Source: CAIKZZ01 sp035524495 | Lineage (GTDB): Bacteria > Pseudomonadota > Gammaproteobacteria > Steroidobacterales > Steroidobacteraceae | Direction of reading: 5' to 3' | Assembly: GCA_035524495.1 (NCBI GenBank) | Contig: DATKOR010000021.1 | Span: 1-41,676 of the forward strand | DNA length: 41,676 bases | Part shown: positions 23,707 through 34,678 of the stretch, in pieces | How positions within the stretch are numbered: position 1 is the stretch's first letter | Layout of the letters: each line of letters begins with the position of its first letter | Made by a program: the position numbers and the translations under genes | The notes under the pieces: generated by a model | What the model saw: only the letters and a program-made list of their open reading frames with translations | Told to the model about the DNA's origin: nothing | The model's database searches: none

Positions 23707-24342
23707 ATGGGACGGGACGCCGATTCCCCGAAGGCGGGCACGGAGCCTGCCGGCTGGCAGGCGCAGAAGAGCGCCGCGACGCGCAAGCGGATTGTCGAGG
23801 CTGCGATCCGCTGCTTCGTCGAGCTCGGCTATGCGGGCACGACCACGATCGCGATCGCGGCGCGCGCCGGGCTCTCGCGCGGCGCGATGCTGCACCACTT
23901 CCCGTCGAAGATCGACGTCGTGCGCGCCGCGGTCGGCTACCTGCACGAGAAGCGCCTGAAGGCGTTCCGTCGCGCGCTCGAGCGCGGCGCGCCCCCTGAC
24001 GGCGATCGCGTGCGCCAGGCGCTCGAGGCCTACGTCGGCCACGTGCGCCATCCGCTGTTCGTCGCGTTCTTCGAGCTCGCGGTCGCCGCCCGCACCGACC
24101 GCGAGCTCGCGGCGATCCTCGCGCCGGCGCACGAGGCCTTCGAGCGCGAGTGGTATCGCACGGCGCACGAGGTGTTTCCGGACTGGCGCGAGCGGGGACT
24201 TAAGTTCGAGCTCGCGCTCGACCTGTCGCGCACGATGATCGAGGGGATGGCGCTCGGCCTGCTGATGCACCGCGACCCCGGGCGCGACCGGCGGCTGCTC
24301 GGCGACCTCGAGGGGCGGCTGCGCGCGCTGCTCGTCGGCTGA
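23707..24342 (+). CDS. TetR-family transcriptional regulator
   Basis: This 211-residue DNA-binding protein has an N-terminal TetR helix-turn-helix: RKRIVEAAIRCFVELGYAGTTTIAIAARAGLSRGAMLHHFPSKIDVVRAAV (about 25-76). The helical ligand-binding domain contains ALEAYVGHVRHPLFVAFFELAVAARTDRELAAIL and MIEGMALGLLMH. Members with the RGAMLHHFPSK motif often respond to acyl-CoA or aromatic ligands, but the effector is not visible here. The start follows a palindrome that may be its own operator. The gene converges with gpmA, leaving six bases between stops. The ferredoxin gene upstream is a candidate target. Confidence 0.93.
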   Translation: MGRDADSPKAGTEPAGWQAQKSAATRKRIVEAAIRCFVELGYAGTTTIAIAARAGLSRGAMLHHFPSKIDVVRAAVGYLHEKRLKAFRRALERGAPPDGDRVRQALEAYVGHVRHPLFVAFFELAVAARTDRELAAILAPAHEAFEREWYRTAHEVFPDWRERGLKFELALDLSRTMIEGMALGLLMHRDPGRDRRLLGDLEGRLRALLVG

Positions 24343-24348
24343 GGCGGC

Positions 24349-25107
24349 TCAGCGTTTTTCGGTCTGGCGTCGCACCGCCTCGGCGGCGGCGGCGATTGCC
24401 GCGGGGTCGCCGAGGAAGCGGCGGCCGCGCGAGGCGAGGTTGCGGTCGAGGTCGTAGATGATCGGCACCCCGGTCGGGATGTTGAACTCGACGATGTCGG
24501 CCTCGCTCATCCCGTCCAGCATCTTCACGAGTGCGCGCAGGCTGTTGCCGTGCGCGACCACGAGCACGTGGCGGCCGGCGCGCAGCTCCGGGGCGATGCG
24601 CGCGTTCCAGTACGGCACGACGCGCGCGAGCGTGTCCTTCAGCGACTCGGTCGCCGGCAGCTCCGCCTCGCTGAGCCCGGCGTAGCGCGGGTCGAAGCGC
24701 GGGTGGCGCCGGTCGTCGCGCTCGAGCGGCGGCGGCGGGATGTCGTAGCTGCGGCGCCAGATCTTGACCTGCTCGGCGCCGTGCAGCGCGACCGTCTGGG
24801 CCTTGTCGAGCCCCTGCAGCGCGCCGTAGTGCCGCTCGTTGAGCCGCCAGCTGCGCTCGACCGGGATCCACATCCGGTCCATCGTGTCGAGCGCGATCCA
24901 CAGCGTGCGGATCGCGCGCTTCAGCACCGACGTGTGGGCGATGTCGAACGCGATCTGCTCGGCGGCGAGCAGCCGCCCGGCCTCGGCCGCCTCGGCGCGA
25001 CCCTGCTCGGTGAGATCGACGTCGGTCCAGCCGGTGAACAGGTTCTCGAGGTTCCAGGTGCTCTGGCCGTGGCGCACGAGCGCGAGCGTGCCGGCGGAAT
25101 CAGTCAC
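24349..25107 (-). CDS. gpmA: 2,3-bisphosphoglycerate-dependent phosphoglycerate mutase GpmA
   Basis: This 252-residue glycolytic/gluconeogenic enzyme interconverts 3- and 2-phosphoglycerate. The catalytic histidine is in LVRHGQSTWNLENLFTGW (His13). The ERHYGALQG segment, the PPPPLERDDRRHP loop and the second histidine in VLVVAHGNSLRALVK are all present. The start is GTG with GAGGAG upstream. It follows the glutamate dehydrogenase gene by 64 bases on the same strand without a clear terminator, so readthrough is likely. Length matches the dimeric GpmA class. Confidence 0.96.
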   Translation of the reverse strand: MTDSAGTLALVRHGQSTWNLENLFTGWTDVDLTEQGRAEAAEAGRLLAAEQIAFDIAHTSVLKRAIRTLWIALDTMDRMWIPVERSWRLNERHYGALQGLDKAQTVALHGAEQVKIWRRSYDIPPPPLERDDRRHPRFDPRYAGLSEAELPATESLKDTLARVVPYWNARIAPELRAGRHVLVVAHGNSLRALVKMLDGMSEADIVEFNIPTGVPIIYDLDRNLASRGRRFLGDPAAIAAAAEAVRRQTEKR

Positions 25108-25171
25108 GGTCGGGTCTCCTCGGTCGGGCGCGGCATTCGGTCAGGCGTCGTCAGCGCGTACACGGTCGCGG

Positions 25172-28100
25172 CTACTCGCCGGCGAGCCGCTTCAGGGACT
25201 GCAGCGCCACCGACAGCGTCGCGAAGTCGAGCGCCGAGGCGCTGGCGATGTCGGCGAAGATCCGCTTCAGGTGCTCGACCGGCTCGGCGCGCTGCGCGAG
25301 CCAGGCGTCGGCCGCCTTCGCCGGGTCGCCGCGGCGCGCGCGCGCTAGCACCGCGTCGGTCAGCGCGCGGTGCAGGCGGTACAGGTCCTCGCGCAGCGAG
25401 TTGCGTGCGACCGCCTGCCAGTGCCCGGCCACCTTGAGCGCGTCGATCTGCAGCCGCAGGCCGTCGAGGTCGAGCACGGCGCCGAGGTGCAGGTGCACGC
25501 GCGCGACCGTCTCGAGCGGCGCCTTGCGGCGTGCCGCGAGCTCGACGATGTAGAGGCCCGACTGCAGCAGCTCGAGCGCCGCGACGCGCGCCGCCAGCGC
25601 CGGCGGCACGCCCGCCGCGACGCCCTCGGCGCACTGCGCCTCGAGCCGGGCGGCGAGCCGCCCGGTGACGAGCTTGGGAGCGGCCGCGATGAGCCTGGCG
25701 AGGCCGGGCCGCAGCTGCGCGACCGCGGGCTCGACCTCGAGCGAGCGGCCGCGCTGCGCGAGGATCCAGTAGGTCGCGTGCCTGAGCGCGCGCGCGGTCG
25801 CGAAGTGCATCTCGTACTGGGCCGCCGCCGGCACCTTGTTGTCGAGCGCCTCGATCTCGGCCCACAGCTCGCGCATCGAGGTGCTCTCGCGCGCGATCGC
25901 GTAGGCGCGCGTGATTGCCGACAGCGTCGCGCCGCTGTCCTCGGCGACGCGGATCGCGAACACCGGCCCCATGCGGTTGACGAGGCTGTTGGTGGTCGCG
26001 GTCGCGATGATCTCGCGGCGCAGCGGATGCGCGCCCAGCAGGCCTGCGTAGGCGTCGATGACCGGCGCCGGGAAGTAGCGCTGGAGCTCGTTGGAGAGGT
26101 ACGGATCCTCCGGCAGGTCCGACTCGATGATCTGGTGGTAGAGCCAGATCTTCGAGTACGACAGCAGGATCGCGAGCTCGGGCCGCGTCAGGCCCTTGCC
26201 CTGCTGCTGGCGTTCGCCGAGCGCGGCGTCGTCCGGCAGGAACTCGAGCCCGCGGTCCAGGTCGCCGCTGCGCTCGAGGAACTTGAGCGCGTGCCCGAGC
26301 TCGCTGGCGCGGTCGAGTGCGCGGGCCTCGAGCGTGCTGATCGCCTGACCCTGCAGGTAGTTGTTGCGCAGCACCAGCGACGCGACGTCGGGCGTCATGC
26401 GCGCGAGCAGCCGGTCGCGGGCGGCGCGCTTGAGCCCGCGGCGCTCCTCGGCGAGCTTCAGCAGGATCTTGATGTTGACCTCGAGGTCGGAGCAGTTGAC
26501 GCCGCCGGAGTTGTCGATGAAGTCGGTGTTGAGGCGCCCGCCGTTGAGCGCGTACTCGATGCGCCCGAGCTGCGACAGCCCGAGGTTGCCGCCCTCGCCG
26601 ATGACCCGGCAGCGCAGCTCCCGGCCGTCGACCCGCACCGCGTCGTTGGCGCGATCGCCCACCTGGGCGTGCGACTCGCCGCTCGACTTGACGTAGGTGC
26701 CGATGCCGCCGTTCCAGAGGAGGTCGACGTTGAGCTTCAGGATCGCTTTGATGAGCTCGTTGGGCGCGAGCGCCTCGGCGCTGACGCCCAGCAGCGCGCG
26801 TGCCTCGCGCGGCAGGCGGATCGACTTCTCGGTGCGCGCCCAGATCCCGCCGCCCGGTGACAACAGCCGCGCGTCGTAGTCGGCCCAGGTCGAGCGCGGC
26901 AGCGCAAACAGCCGCTGCCGCTCCTTGAAGCTCCGCGCCGCATTCGGCGAAGGATCGATGAACACGTGCTGGTGGTTGAACGCGGCGACCAGGCGCGCGT
27001 GCGGGGAGCGCAGCAGGCCGTTGCCGAACACGTCGCCCGACATGTCGCCGATGCCGGCGACCGTGAACTCCTGGCGGTCGACGTCGATGCCGAGCTCGCG
27101 GAAGTGGCGCTTGACGCACTCCCAGGCGCCGCGGGCCGTGATCGCGATCTTCTTGTGGTCGTAGCCGGCCGAGCCGCCCGAGGCGAACGCATCGCCGAGC
27201 CAGAAGCCGTACTCGGCGGACACGCCGTTGGCGATGTCCGAGAAGGTCGCCGTGCCCTTGTCGGCGGCGACCACGAGGTAGGTGTCGTCGCGGTCGCGGC
27301 GTACCGTCATCGGCGGCGGCACCACCTTGCCGTCGACGATGTTGTCGGTGAGGTCGAGCAGGCCGCGCACGAAGTCCTGGTAGCAGCTGACGACCTCGCG
27401 CTGCTGCTCGTCGCGCGCGCTCGGCAGGCGCCGGCACACGAAGCCGCCCTTGGCGCCCACCGGCACGATCACGGTGTTCTTGACGTGCTGGGCCTTCATG
27501 AGGCCGAGCACCTCGGTGCGGAAGTCCTCGTAGCGGTCCGACCAGCGCAGCCCGCCGCGCGCGACGCGGCCCTTGCGCAGGTGCACGCCCTCGACGCGCG
27601 GCGCATGCACCCAGATCTCGAACATCGGCCGCGGCTCGGGCAGCCCCGGCACCTTGGAGGGATCGAGCTTGATCGCGAGGTAGCGCTTGACCGGCGCGCC
27701 ATGGCGCGCCGGCTGGAAATAGTTGGTGCGCAGCGTCGCGTCGATCGCGGCGCTGAAGGCGCGCAGGATGCGGTCCTCGTCGAGGCGCGCGACGCGCGCC
27801 AGGTCCGCCTCGATCTCGCGCCGCAGGCGCGTGGCCTGCGCCTCGCGGCGCGCCGCCGGCAGCGCCGGGTCGAACTGCACGACGAACAGGCGCGCCAGGC
27901 GCTCGGCGGTGCGCGCGTTGGTCGCGAGCACGCTCTCCATGTACGGCTGGCTGAACGGAATGCCGGTCTGCAGCAGCCAGCGGCAGTACGCGCGCAGCAC
28001 CATCGTCTCGCGCCAGCTGAGGCGCGCGCCGAGCACCAGGCGGTTGAAGCCGTCGTTCTCGGCCTGGCCCTGCCACAGCGCCCGGACCGCGGCCGTCAGC

Positions 28101-29998
28101 CGCGGGCCGTCGGCCGCGAGGTCGAGCCCCGGCCCGTGGCGGTGCTCGAGCTCGAAATCCTGGATCCAGACCGCGCCGGGCCCGGCGAGGCGCACCTCGT
28201 AGGGCCGCTCGCTGATCAGCCTCAGCCCCAGGTTCTCGAGCGTCGGCAGCACGTCCGAGATCGCGCGCGGCTCGCGCTGCCGGTAGAGCTTGAGGTTGAC
28301 GCGCGCGGCGCCGGCGCCGGCCGGCCGGTACAGGCGCAGGTACAGCTCGTCCGGCGCGCGCGAAAGCGTCTCGAGCACCGCGATGTCGTCCACCGCGAGG
28401 TCGGCCGGCGTGTCCTCGGCGTAGGCTGCCGGCAGCGCGCTGCCGTAGCGGCCGAGGAGCCTGAGCGCCTCGGCCTCGTCGTAGCGCGCCGTCAGCGCGG
28501 CGCGCAGCGCATCGTTCCACGTCAGCACCGCCTCGGCGATGCGGCGCTCGATCGCCGCCGGGTCGGCGGCGCGCGTGCCGGGCGGCGTGCGCACGATCAG
28601 GTGCACGCGCGCCAGCACCGACTCCGACAGCTGCACCTGCGACTCGACGTCGGTGCCCGCGAAGGCCTCGCGGACGATCGACTCGATGCGGTGCCGCACC
28701 TCGGTGTTGTAGCGGTCGCGCGGTACGTACAGCAGGCACGACCAGAAGCGGTGGAAGCTGTCGCGGCGCACGAACAGGCGCACGACCTGCCGGTCGTAGA
28801 GGTTGACGATGCCGCGCACGATCGGGATCAGCTCGTCGCTGGTCGCCTGGAACAGCTCGTCGCGCGGATACGCCTCCAGCACGTGCAGCACCGCCTTGCC
28901 GTCGTGACTCTGCGGCGCGAGCCCGAAGTGGCTGATGATCTTCTGCACCTTGTGGCGCAGCACCGGGATCTCGCGCGGGGTGCGGCTGTAGGCGGTCGAG
29001 GTCCACAGCCCGATGAAGCGCTGCTCGCCGGTGACCTCGCCGCGCGCGTTGAAGGTCTTGACGCCGACGTAGTCGAGGTAGGTCGCGCGGTGCACTGTCG
29101 CGGTCGTGTTGGCCTTGGTGATCACCAGCAGCGAGCGGCTGCGCGCCGACTTGCGCACGTCGCCGGTCAGCGTCACCGCGTGCGGCGCGTGGCCGGCGCG
29201 GCCGGCGCGCAGCAGCCCGAGGCCCGAGGCCGCGTCCGGCACCAGCCGGTCGCTGCTGCGGCCGCGCTCGAGGCGGTAGTAGCGCGCGCCGAGGAACGTG
29301 AAGTGGTTGTCGACCATCCACTCGAGCAGCGCCCGGCCCTCGAGCACCTCGGTCGAGGCGAGCGGCAGCGGCGAGGTCTCAAGGCCGGCCGCGAGCTCGT
29401 GGGCGCGCTGGCGCATCGCGGCCCAGTCCCGCACCGCGACGCGCACGTCGTCGAGCGCCGAGGTGATCTGCGCGCTCAGCGCCTCGAGCCGGGCCGGATC
29501 GGTCTCGCGGTCGATCTCGAGGAGCTGCCACGACTCCGCCCGGGCGCCGCGCACGCCGGGCTCGGCGATCGCCTTCAGCCGCCCGGCGCGGTCGCGCAGC
29601 GTGTCCATCACCGGGTGGACGATCAGGTGCACGGCGAGGCCGGCCTGGTTCACCGCCATGCCCATCGAGTCGACGAGGAACGGCATGTCGTCGCAGACGA
29701 TCATCACGACCGTGTGCGCCGAGCGGAAGCCGTCCCGGGCGGGATCCGGATTGAAGACCCGCACCCACGGCCGGCCGGGGCGGCGCTGGCGCGCGCCGGC
29801 GAGCTGCGCGAGCGCGGCGCCCGCGAGTTCCTCGGCCCCGCGGGCGATCAGGTCCTCGTCGGCCACGCCGCGGTAGTAGCGCCGCAGGAACGCTTCACCG
29901 AGCGCGCGGTCGGCGGGCCTCAGGCGCGCGCGCGACGCACGCACGATGCCCTCAATCAGTCGTAGCCGGCTGGCGGGAACTTTGCCCAGCATGGTCAT
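25172..29998 (-). CDS. gdhB: Large NAD-specific glutamate dehydrogenase (180-kDa class)
   Basis: This 1608-residue cytosolic enzyme oxidises glutamate to 2-oxoglutarate and ammonium with NAD+. The N-terminal half holds ACT-like regulatory regions (VMIVCDDMPFLVDSMGMAVNQAGL, about 97-120). The catalytic region has PVGAKGGFVCRRLPS around residue 845, containing the substrate lysine, then DNIVDGKVVPPP, GIGDMSGDVFGNGLL and the nucleotide-binding part GEGGNLGLSQLGRIEYAL. LNTDFIDNSGGVNCSDLEVNIKILL and a long helical C-terminus follow. Length matches bacterial 180-kDa GDH. The ATG overlaps the MarR stop (ATGA), so the regulator and enzyme are coupled. The very long open frames on the opposite strand are shadows caused by high G+C. 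Confidence 0.96.
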   Translation of the reverse strand: MTMLGKVPASRLRLIEGIVRASRARLRPADRALGEAFLRRYYRGVADEDLIARGAEELAGAALAQLAGARQRRPGRPWVRVFNPDPARDGFRSAHTVVMIVCDDMPFLVDSMGMAVNQAGLAVHLIVHPVMDTLRDRAGRLKAIAEPGVRGARAESWQLLEIDRETDPARLEALSAQITSALDDVRVAVRDWAAMRQRAHELAAGLETSPLPLASTEVLEGRALLEWMVDNHFTFLGARYYRLERGRSSDRLVPDAASGLGLLRAGRAGHAPHAVTLTGDVRKSARSRSLLVITKANTTATVHRATYLDYVGVKTFNARGEVTGEQRFIGLWTSTAYSRTPREIPVLRHKVQKIISHFGLAPQSHDGKAVLHVLEAYPRDELFQATSDELIPIVRGIVNLYDRQVVRLFVRRDSFHRFWSCLLYVPRDRYNTEVRHRIESIVREAFAGTDVESQVQLSESVLARVHLIVRTPPGTRAADPAAIERRIAEAVLTWNDALRAALTARYDEAEALRLLGRYGSALPAAYAEDTPADLAVDDIAVLETLSRAPDELYLRLYRPAGAGAARVNLKLYRQREPRAISDVLPTLENLGLRLISERPYEVRLAGPGAVWIQDFELEHRHGPGLDLAADGPRLTAAVRALWQGQAENDGFNRLVLGARLSWRETMVLRAYCRWLLQTGIPFSQPYMESVLATNARTAERLARLFVVQFDPALPAARREAQATRLRREIEADLARVARLDEDRILRAFSAAIDATLRTNYFQPARHGAPVKRYLAIKLDPSKVPGLPEPRPMFEIWVHAPRVEGVHLRKGRVARGGLRWSDRYEDFRTEVLGLMKAQHVKNTVIVPVGAKGGFVCRRLPSARDEQQREVVSCYQDFVRGLLDLTDNIVDGKVVPPPMTVRRDRDDTYLVVAADKGTATFSDIANGVSAEYGFWLGDAFASGGSAGYDHKKIAITARGAWECVKRHFRELGIDVDRQEFTVAGIGDMSGDVFGNGLLRSPHARLVAAFNHQHVFIDPSPNAARSFKERQRLFALPRSTWADYDARLLSPGGGIWARTEKSIRLPREARALLGVSAEALAPNELIKAILKLNVDLLWNGGIGTYVKSSGESHAQVGDRANDAVRVDGRELRCRVIGEGGNLGLSQLGRIEYALNGGRLNTDFIDNSGGVNCSDLEVNIKILLKLAEERRGLKRAARDRLLARMTPDVASLVLRNNYLQGQAISTLEARALDRASELGHALKFLERSGDLDRGLEFLPDDAALGERQQQGKGLTRPELAILLSYSKIWLYHQIIESDLPEDPYLSNELQRYFPAPVIDAYAGLLGAHPLRREIIATATTNSLVNRMGPVFAIRVAEDSGATLSAITRAYAIARESTSMRELWAEIEALDNKVPAAAQYEMHFATARALRHATYWILAQRGRSLEVEPAVAQLRPGLARLIAAAPKLVTGRLAARLEAQCAEGVAAGVPPALAARVAALELLQSGLYIVELAARRKAPLETVARVHLHLGAVLDLDGLRLQIDALKVAGHWQAVARNSLREDLYRLHRALTDAVLARARRGDPAKAADAWLAQRAEPVEHLKRIFADIASASALDFATLSVALQSLKRLAGE

Positions 29999-30555
29999 CC
30001 CCTCGAGGTGCGGAGCATCTTCGTATCGTTGGGCCGCGCGGCGGCGGTCGCCGGCGGCGCGGGGCGCGCCGGCGACTCGACGCGCGCGGTGCGGATCGTG
30101 CGCGCGCGCAGCAGCAGGTCATCGAGCAGCGCCTCGAGCTTGGCGCGCGTGCGCGGCGCGACGCCGCGCAGCACCGCCTCCTCGTAGGCGAGCGCCCACG
30201 GGACGACCTCGTCGTAGACCGCGAGCCCGCGCGCGGTCAGCGCGAGGTGCGAGCGCCGCCGGTCGGACTCCTCGACGCGCCGCTCGATGCGGCGCGCGCG
30301 CACCAGCGATGCGACCGCACGGCTGACCGCGACCTTGTCCATCGCGGTGCGCTCGGCCACCTGCGCCGCCGACAGGCCCGGCGCGCGCGCCAGCACCGCG
30401 AGCACGCGCCACTCCGGGATCGACAGCTGGAAGCGCTCGGCGTAGGCGCCGGCGAGCGCCGTGCTCATCGTGTTGGCGAGCACCGACAGCCGGTAGGGCA
30501 GGAAGCGCTCGAGCTCGAGCGCGCGGGGCGCGGCGGCGGGGGCTGCGGGCTTCAC
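29995..30555 (-). CDS. MarR-family transcriptional regulator coupled to glutamate dehydrogenase
   Basis: This 186-residue winged-helix regulator begins at a GTG. The N-terminal region LERFLPYRLSVLANTMSTALAGAYAERFQLSIPEWRVLAVLA leads into LSAAQVAERTAMDKVAVSRAVASLVRARRIERR (recognition helix) and the wing DRRRSHLALTARG. A basic, proline-rich tail of about 30 residues extends beyond the domain. Its stop overlaps the gdh ATG, so gdh is its most likely target, together with itself. A palindrome with a -10 element lies two bases upstream of the GTG. There is no ribosome site upstream, suggesting a very short or absent leader. The ligand is unknown. Confidence 0.92.
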   Translation of the reverse strand: MKPAAPAAAPRALELERFLPYRLSVLANTMSTALAGAYAERFQLSIPEWRVLAVLARAPGLSAAQVAERTAMDKVAVSRAVASLVRARRIERRVEESDRRRSHLALTARGLAVYDEVVPWALAYEEAVLRGVAPRTRAKLEALLDDLLLRARTIRTARVESPARPAPPATAAARPNDTKMLRTSRG

Positions 30556-30557
30556 GG

Positions 30558-30577
30558 TTGGTTGCGATTGTAACCAA
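30558..30577 (-). promoter_or_regulatory. Palindromic MarR-type operator overlapping the marR-gdh promoter
   Basis: TTGGTTGCGATTGTAACCAA is a 20-bp palindrome with eight of ten pairs matching; its arms are TTGGTT and AACCAA. On the minus strand it contains TACAAT, a five-of-six match to a -10 hexamer (30572 to 30567), which would place the transcription start about five bases before the GTG. A dimeric MarR protein bound here would block its own promoter and gdh. The -35 region is poor. Confidence 0.65.
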
Positions 30578-30597
30578 ATCCGTGGCGGATCGCGGCG

Positions 30598-31697
30598 CTA
30601 CGGCCGGTGCGGGCGCGCGAGATAGTCGCGCGACTGCATCTCCACGAGCCGGCTCGCGGTGCGCTCGAACTCGCGGCGCAGCCGTTCGCCGGCGTACAGC
30701 GCCGGCGGCGGCGCCGCCGCCGACAGCACGAGCTTGACGCCGCGCTCGTAGAACTCGTCGACCAGCGCGACGAAGCGCCGCGCCGCATCATCGTGCGCGG
30801 CGTCGAACACCGGCACGTCCGAGACCAGCACCGTGTGGCACTGGCGCGCGATCTCGATGTAGTCGGCCGTCGCCCGCGGGCCCTCGCACAGCGCCGCGAA
30901 GTCGAACCACACCACGCCCGCGGCGCGGCGGCGCACGCTGAGCGGGCGCTCCTCGACCTCGATCGTGCCACCGTCGATCCCGCGCTCGCCGGCGATCGCC
31001 TCGAAGCGCTCGGCGAGCGCGGCGTCGGCCGCGGCCCCGCGCCCGGCGACGTACAGCGGCGCGCGCTCGAGCTGGCGCAGCCGGTAGTCGACCCCGGCGT
31101 CGACCCGCACCGCGAGCGTCGCGCGCTCGAGGAGCGCGATCGCCGGCAGGAAGCGGCTGCGCTGCAGGCCGTCCCGGTAGAGCTCGGCGGCCGGCATGTT
31201 CGAGGTCACGACCAGCGTGACGCCGCGCTCGATGAGCCCGGCGAAGAGGCCGGCGAGCAGCATCGCGTCGGCGATGTCACTGACGTAGAGCTCGTCGAAG
31301 CACAGCACGCGCGTCTCGGCCGCAAGGTCCGCGGCGACCCGGGCGAGCGGGTCCTCGAGCCCGAGCGGGCGCAGCGCCTTCAGGCGCGCGTGCACGTCCT
31401 GCATGAAGCGGTGAAAGTGCGTGCGCCGCGCCGGCACCGCGAGCGTCGCGCAGAAGAGGTCCATCAGCAGCGTCTTGCCGCGGCCAACGCCGCCCCACAG
31501 GTACAGGCCGCGGATCGCGCGCCGCGGGCGCACCCGGCCCAGCGCGACGCCGAGCCGCCACCACCAGCCGGCCTCGCGGCGCGCGGCGCGCGCGAGCCGC
31601 GCGCGCAGCTCCTCGAGCCGGGCGACCGCGGCCAGCTGCGCGGCGTCCGGCGCGTAGCCGTGCCGCGCAAGCTCCGCGTGGTAGCGGTCGGTCAGCC

Positions 31698-31701
<4 letters not shown>
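30598..31701 (-). CDS. zapE: Cell division AAA+ ATPase ZapE (AFG1-like)
   Basis: This 367-residue P-loop ATPase acts at the division ring in E. coli and relates to mitochondrial AFG1/LACE1. Walker A is GGVGRGKTLLMDLF (about 70-83), followed by HFHRFMQDVHARL, Walker B LCFDELYVSDIADAMLL and sensor-1 TLVVTSNMPAAELYRDGLQR. The C-terminus has VVWFDFAALCEGPRATADYIEIA and RFVALVDEFYERGVKLVLSA. The GTG start overlaps the acetoacetyl-CoA synthetase stop as GTGA, so it is co-transcribed with metabolic genes, which is probably incidental. Length is normal. Confidence 0.95.
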
Positions 31702-33662
<1,961 letters not shown>

Positions 33663-33685
33663 GTATATAGAGTGTAGCGTCTCGT

Positions 33686-33701
33686 GCCCGGCGGGCCGGG
33701 C
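33686..33701. terminator. Short GC hairpin between ureohydrolase and acetoacetyl-CoA synthetase genes
   Basis: GCCCGGC, a two-base centre GG and GCCGGGC form a perfect inverted repeat in the 49-base gap. It could end speB-like transcripts, but no U-tract follows in that direction. Confidence 0.3.
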
Positions 33702-33711
33702 GGCCGGCGGC

Positions 33712-34662
33712 TCAGCGGGATTCGACGCCCGGCAGCACGCACAGCATCTCGTAGAGCAGGTTGGCGCCGAGCAGGGCGGTGTTGCCGCTCGTGTCGTACG
33801 GCGGGCTGACCTCGACGAGGTCGCCGCCGACGATCTGCAGGCCCTTGCAGCCGCGGATGATCTCGAGCCCCTGCGGCACCGTGAGGCCGCCGATCTCGAC
33901 GGTGCCGGTGCCCGGCGCGAACGCGGGATCGAGCCCGTCGATGTCGAAGCTGATGTAGACCGGGCCGCCGCCGACCTGGGCGGCGACCTCGCGCATCAGC
34001 GGCGCGAGCGAGTGGTACCAGCACTCCTCGGCCTGCACGACCCGGAATCCCTGGCGGCGCGACCAGTCGAAGTCGTCGGCCGCGTAACCGGTGGCTCGCA
34101 GCCCGATCTGCACGACGCGCTTGCAGTCGAGCAGGCCTTCCTCGACGGCGCGCCGGAACGGCGTGCCGTGCGCGATCCGCTCGCCGAACATCTCGTCGTT
34201 GATGTCGGCGTGCGCGTCGACGTGCACGAGGCCGATGGGCCCGTAGCGGCGCTTGAGCGCGCGCAGGATCGGCAGCACGATCGTGTGGTCGCCGCCCATC
34301 GTCAGCGGCGTCGTGCCGGCGGCGAGCACCCGGTCGTAGTGCTCCTCGATGATCGCGATGCTCTTGGCGAGGTTGAAGGTGTTGATCGCGACGTCGCCGG
34401 CGTCGGCGATGCGCAGGCAGTCGAAGGGCGCCGCGCGCGTTGCCATGTTGTAGGGACGGATCATCCGCGATTCGTCGCGGATCTGGCGCGGCGCGAGGCG
34501 CGCGCCCGGGCGGTTCGACGTGCCGATGTCGAACGGCACGCCGAGGAAGGCGACGTCGAGCTGCGCGTCGAGGCCGCAGGCCGGCAGGCGCATGAACGTC
34601 GCCGGCCCGCCGAAGCGGGGCATCTGGTTGCCGGACAGCGGCTGGTACAGCTCCTTTTTCAT
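33712..34662 (-). CDS. Ureohydrolase: agmatinase or guanidinobutyrase (SpeB/GbuA type)
   Basis: This 316-residue manganese enzyme hydrolyses a guanidino compound to urea plus an amine or acid. Metal-binding motifs are TMGGDHTIVLP, VHVDAHADINDEMFGERIAHGTPF and SFDIDGLDPAFAPGTGTVEIGGLT. The N-terminus (YQPLSGNQMPRFGGPATFMRLP) resembles guanidinobutyrase and guanidinopropionase proteins of pseudomonads at least as much as E. coli agmatinase, so the substrate is open. The ATG has GGAG upstream (AAAAAGGAG on its strand). It follows the glutathione transferase gene by 16 bases on the same strand. Confidence 0.92.
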   Translation of the reverse strand: MKKELYQPLSGNQMPRFGGPATFMRLPACGLDAQLDVAFLGVPFDIGTSNRPGARLAPRQIRDESRMIRPYNMATRAAPFDCLRIADAGDVAINTFNLAKSIAIIEEHYDRVLAAGTTPLTMGGDHTIVLPILRALKRRYGPIGLVHVDAHADINDEMFGERIAHGTPFRRAVEEGLLDCKRVVQIGLRATGYAADDFDWSRRQGFRVVQAEECWYHSLAPLMREVAAQVGGGPVYISFDIDGLDPAFAPGTGTVEIGGLTVPQGLEIIRGCKGLQIVGGDLVEVSPPYDTSGNTALLGANLLYEMLCVLPGVESR

Positions 34663-34678
34663 CGCGCGCCGTTCGGGT

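Noticed and set aside
26966..29965. A 999-codon open frame on the plus strand opposite the glutamate dehydrogenase gene
   Set aside because: It has low-complexity Arg/Ala/Asp/His composition and no recognisable motif, and mirrors the codon pattern of a well-supported gene. It is a high-G+C shadow frame.
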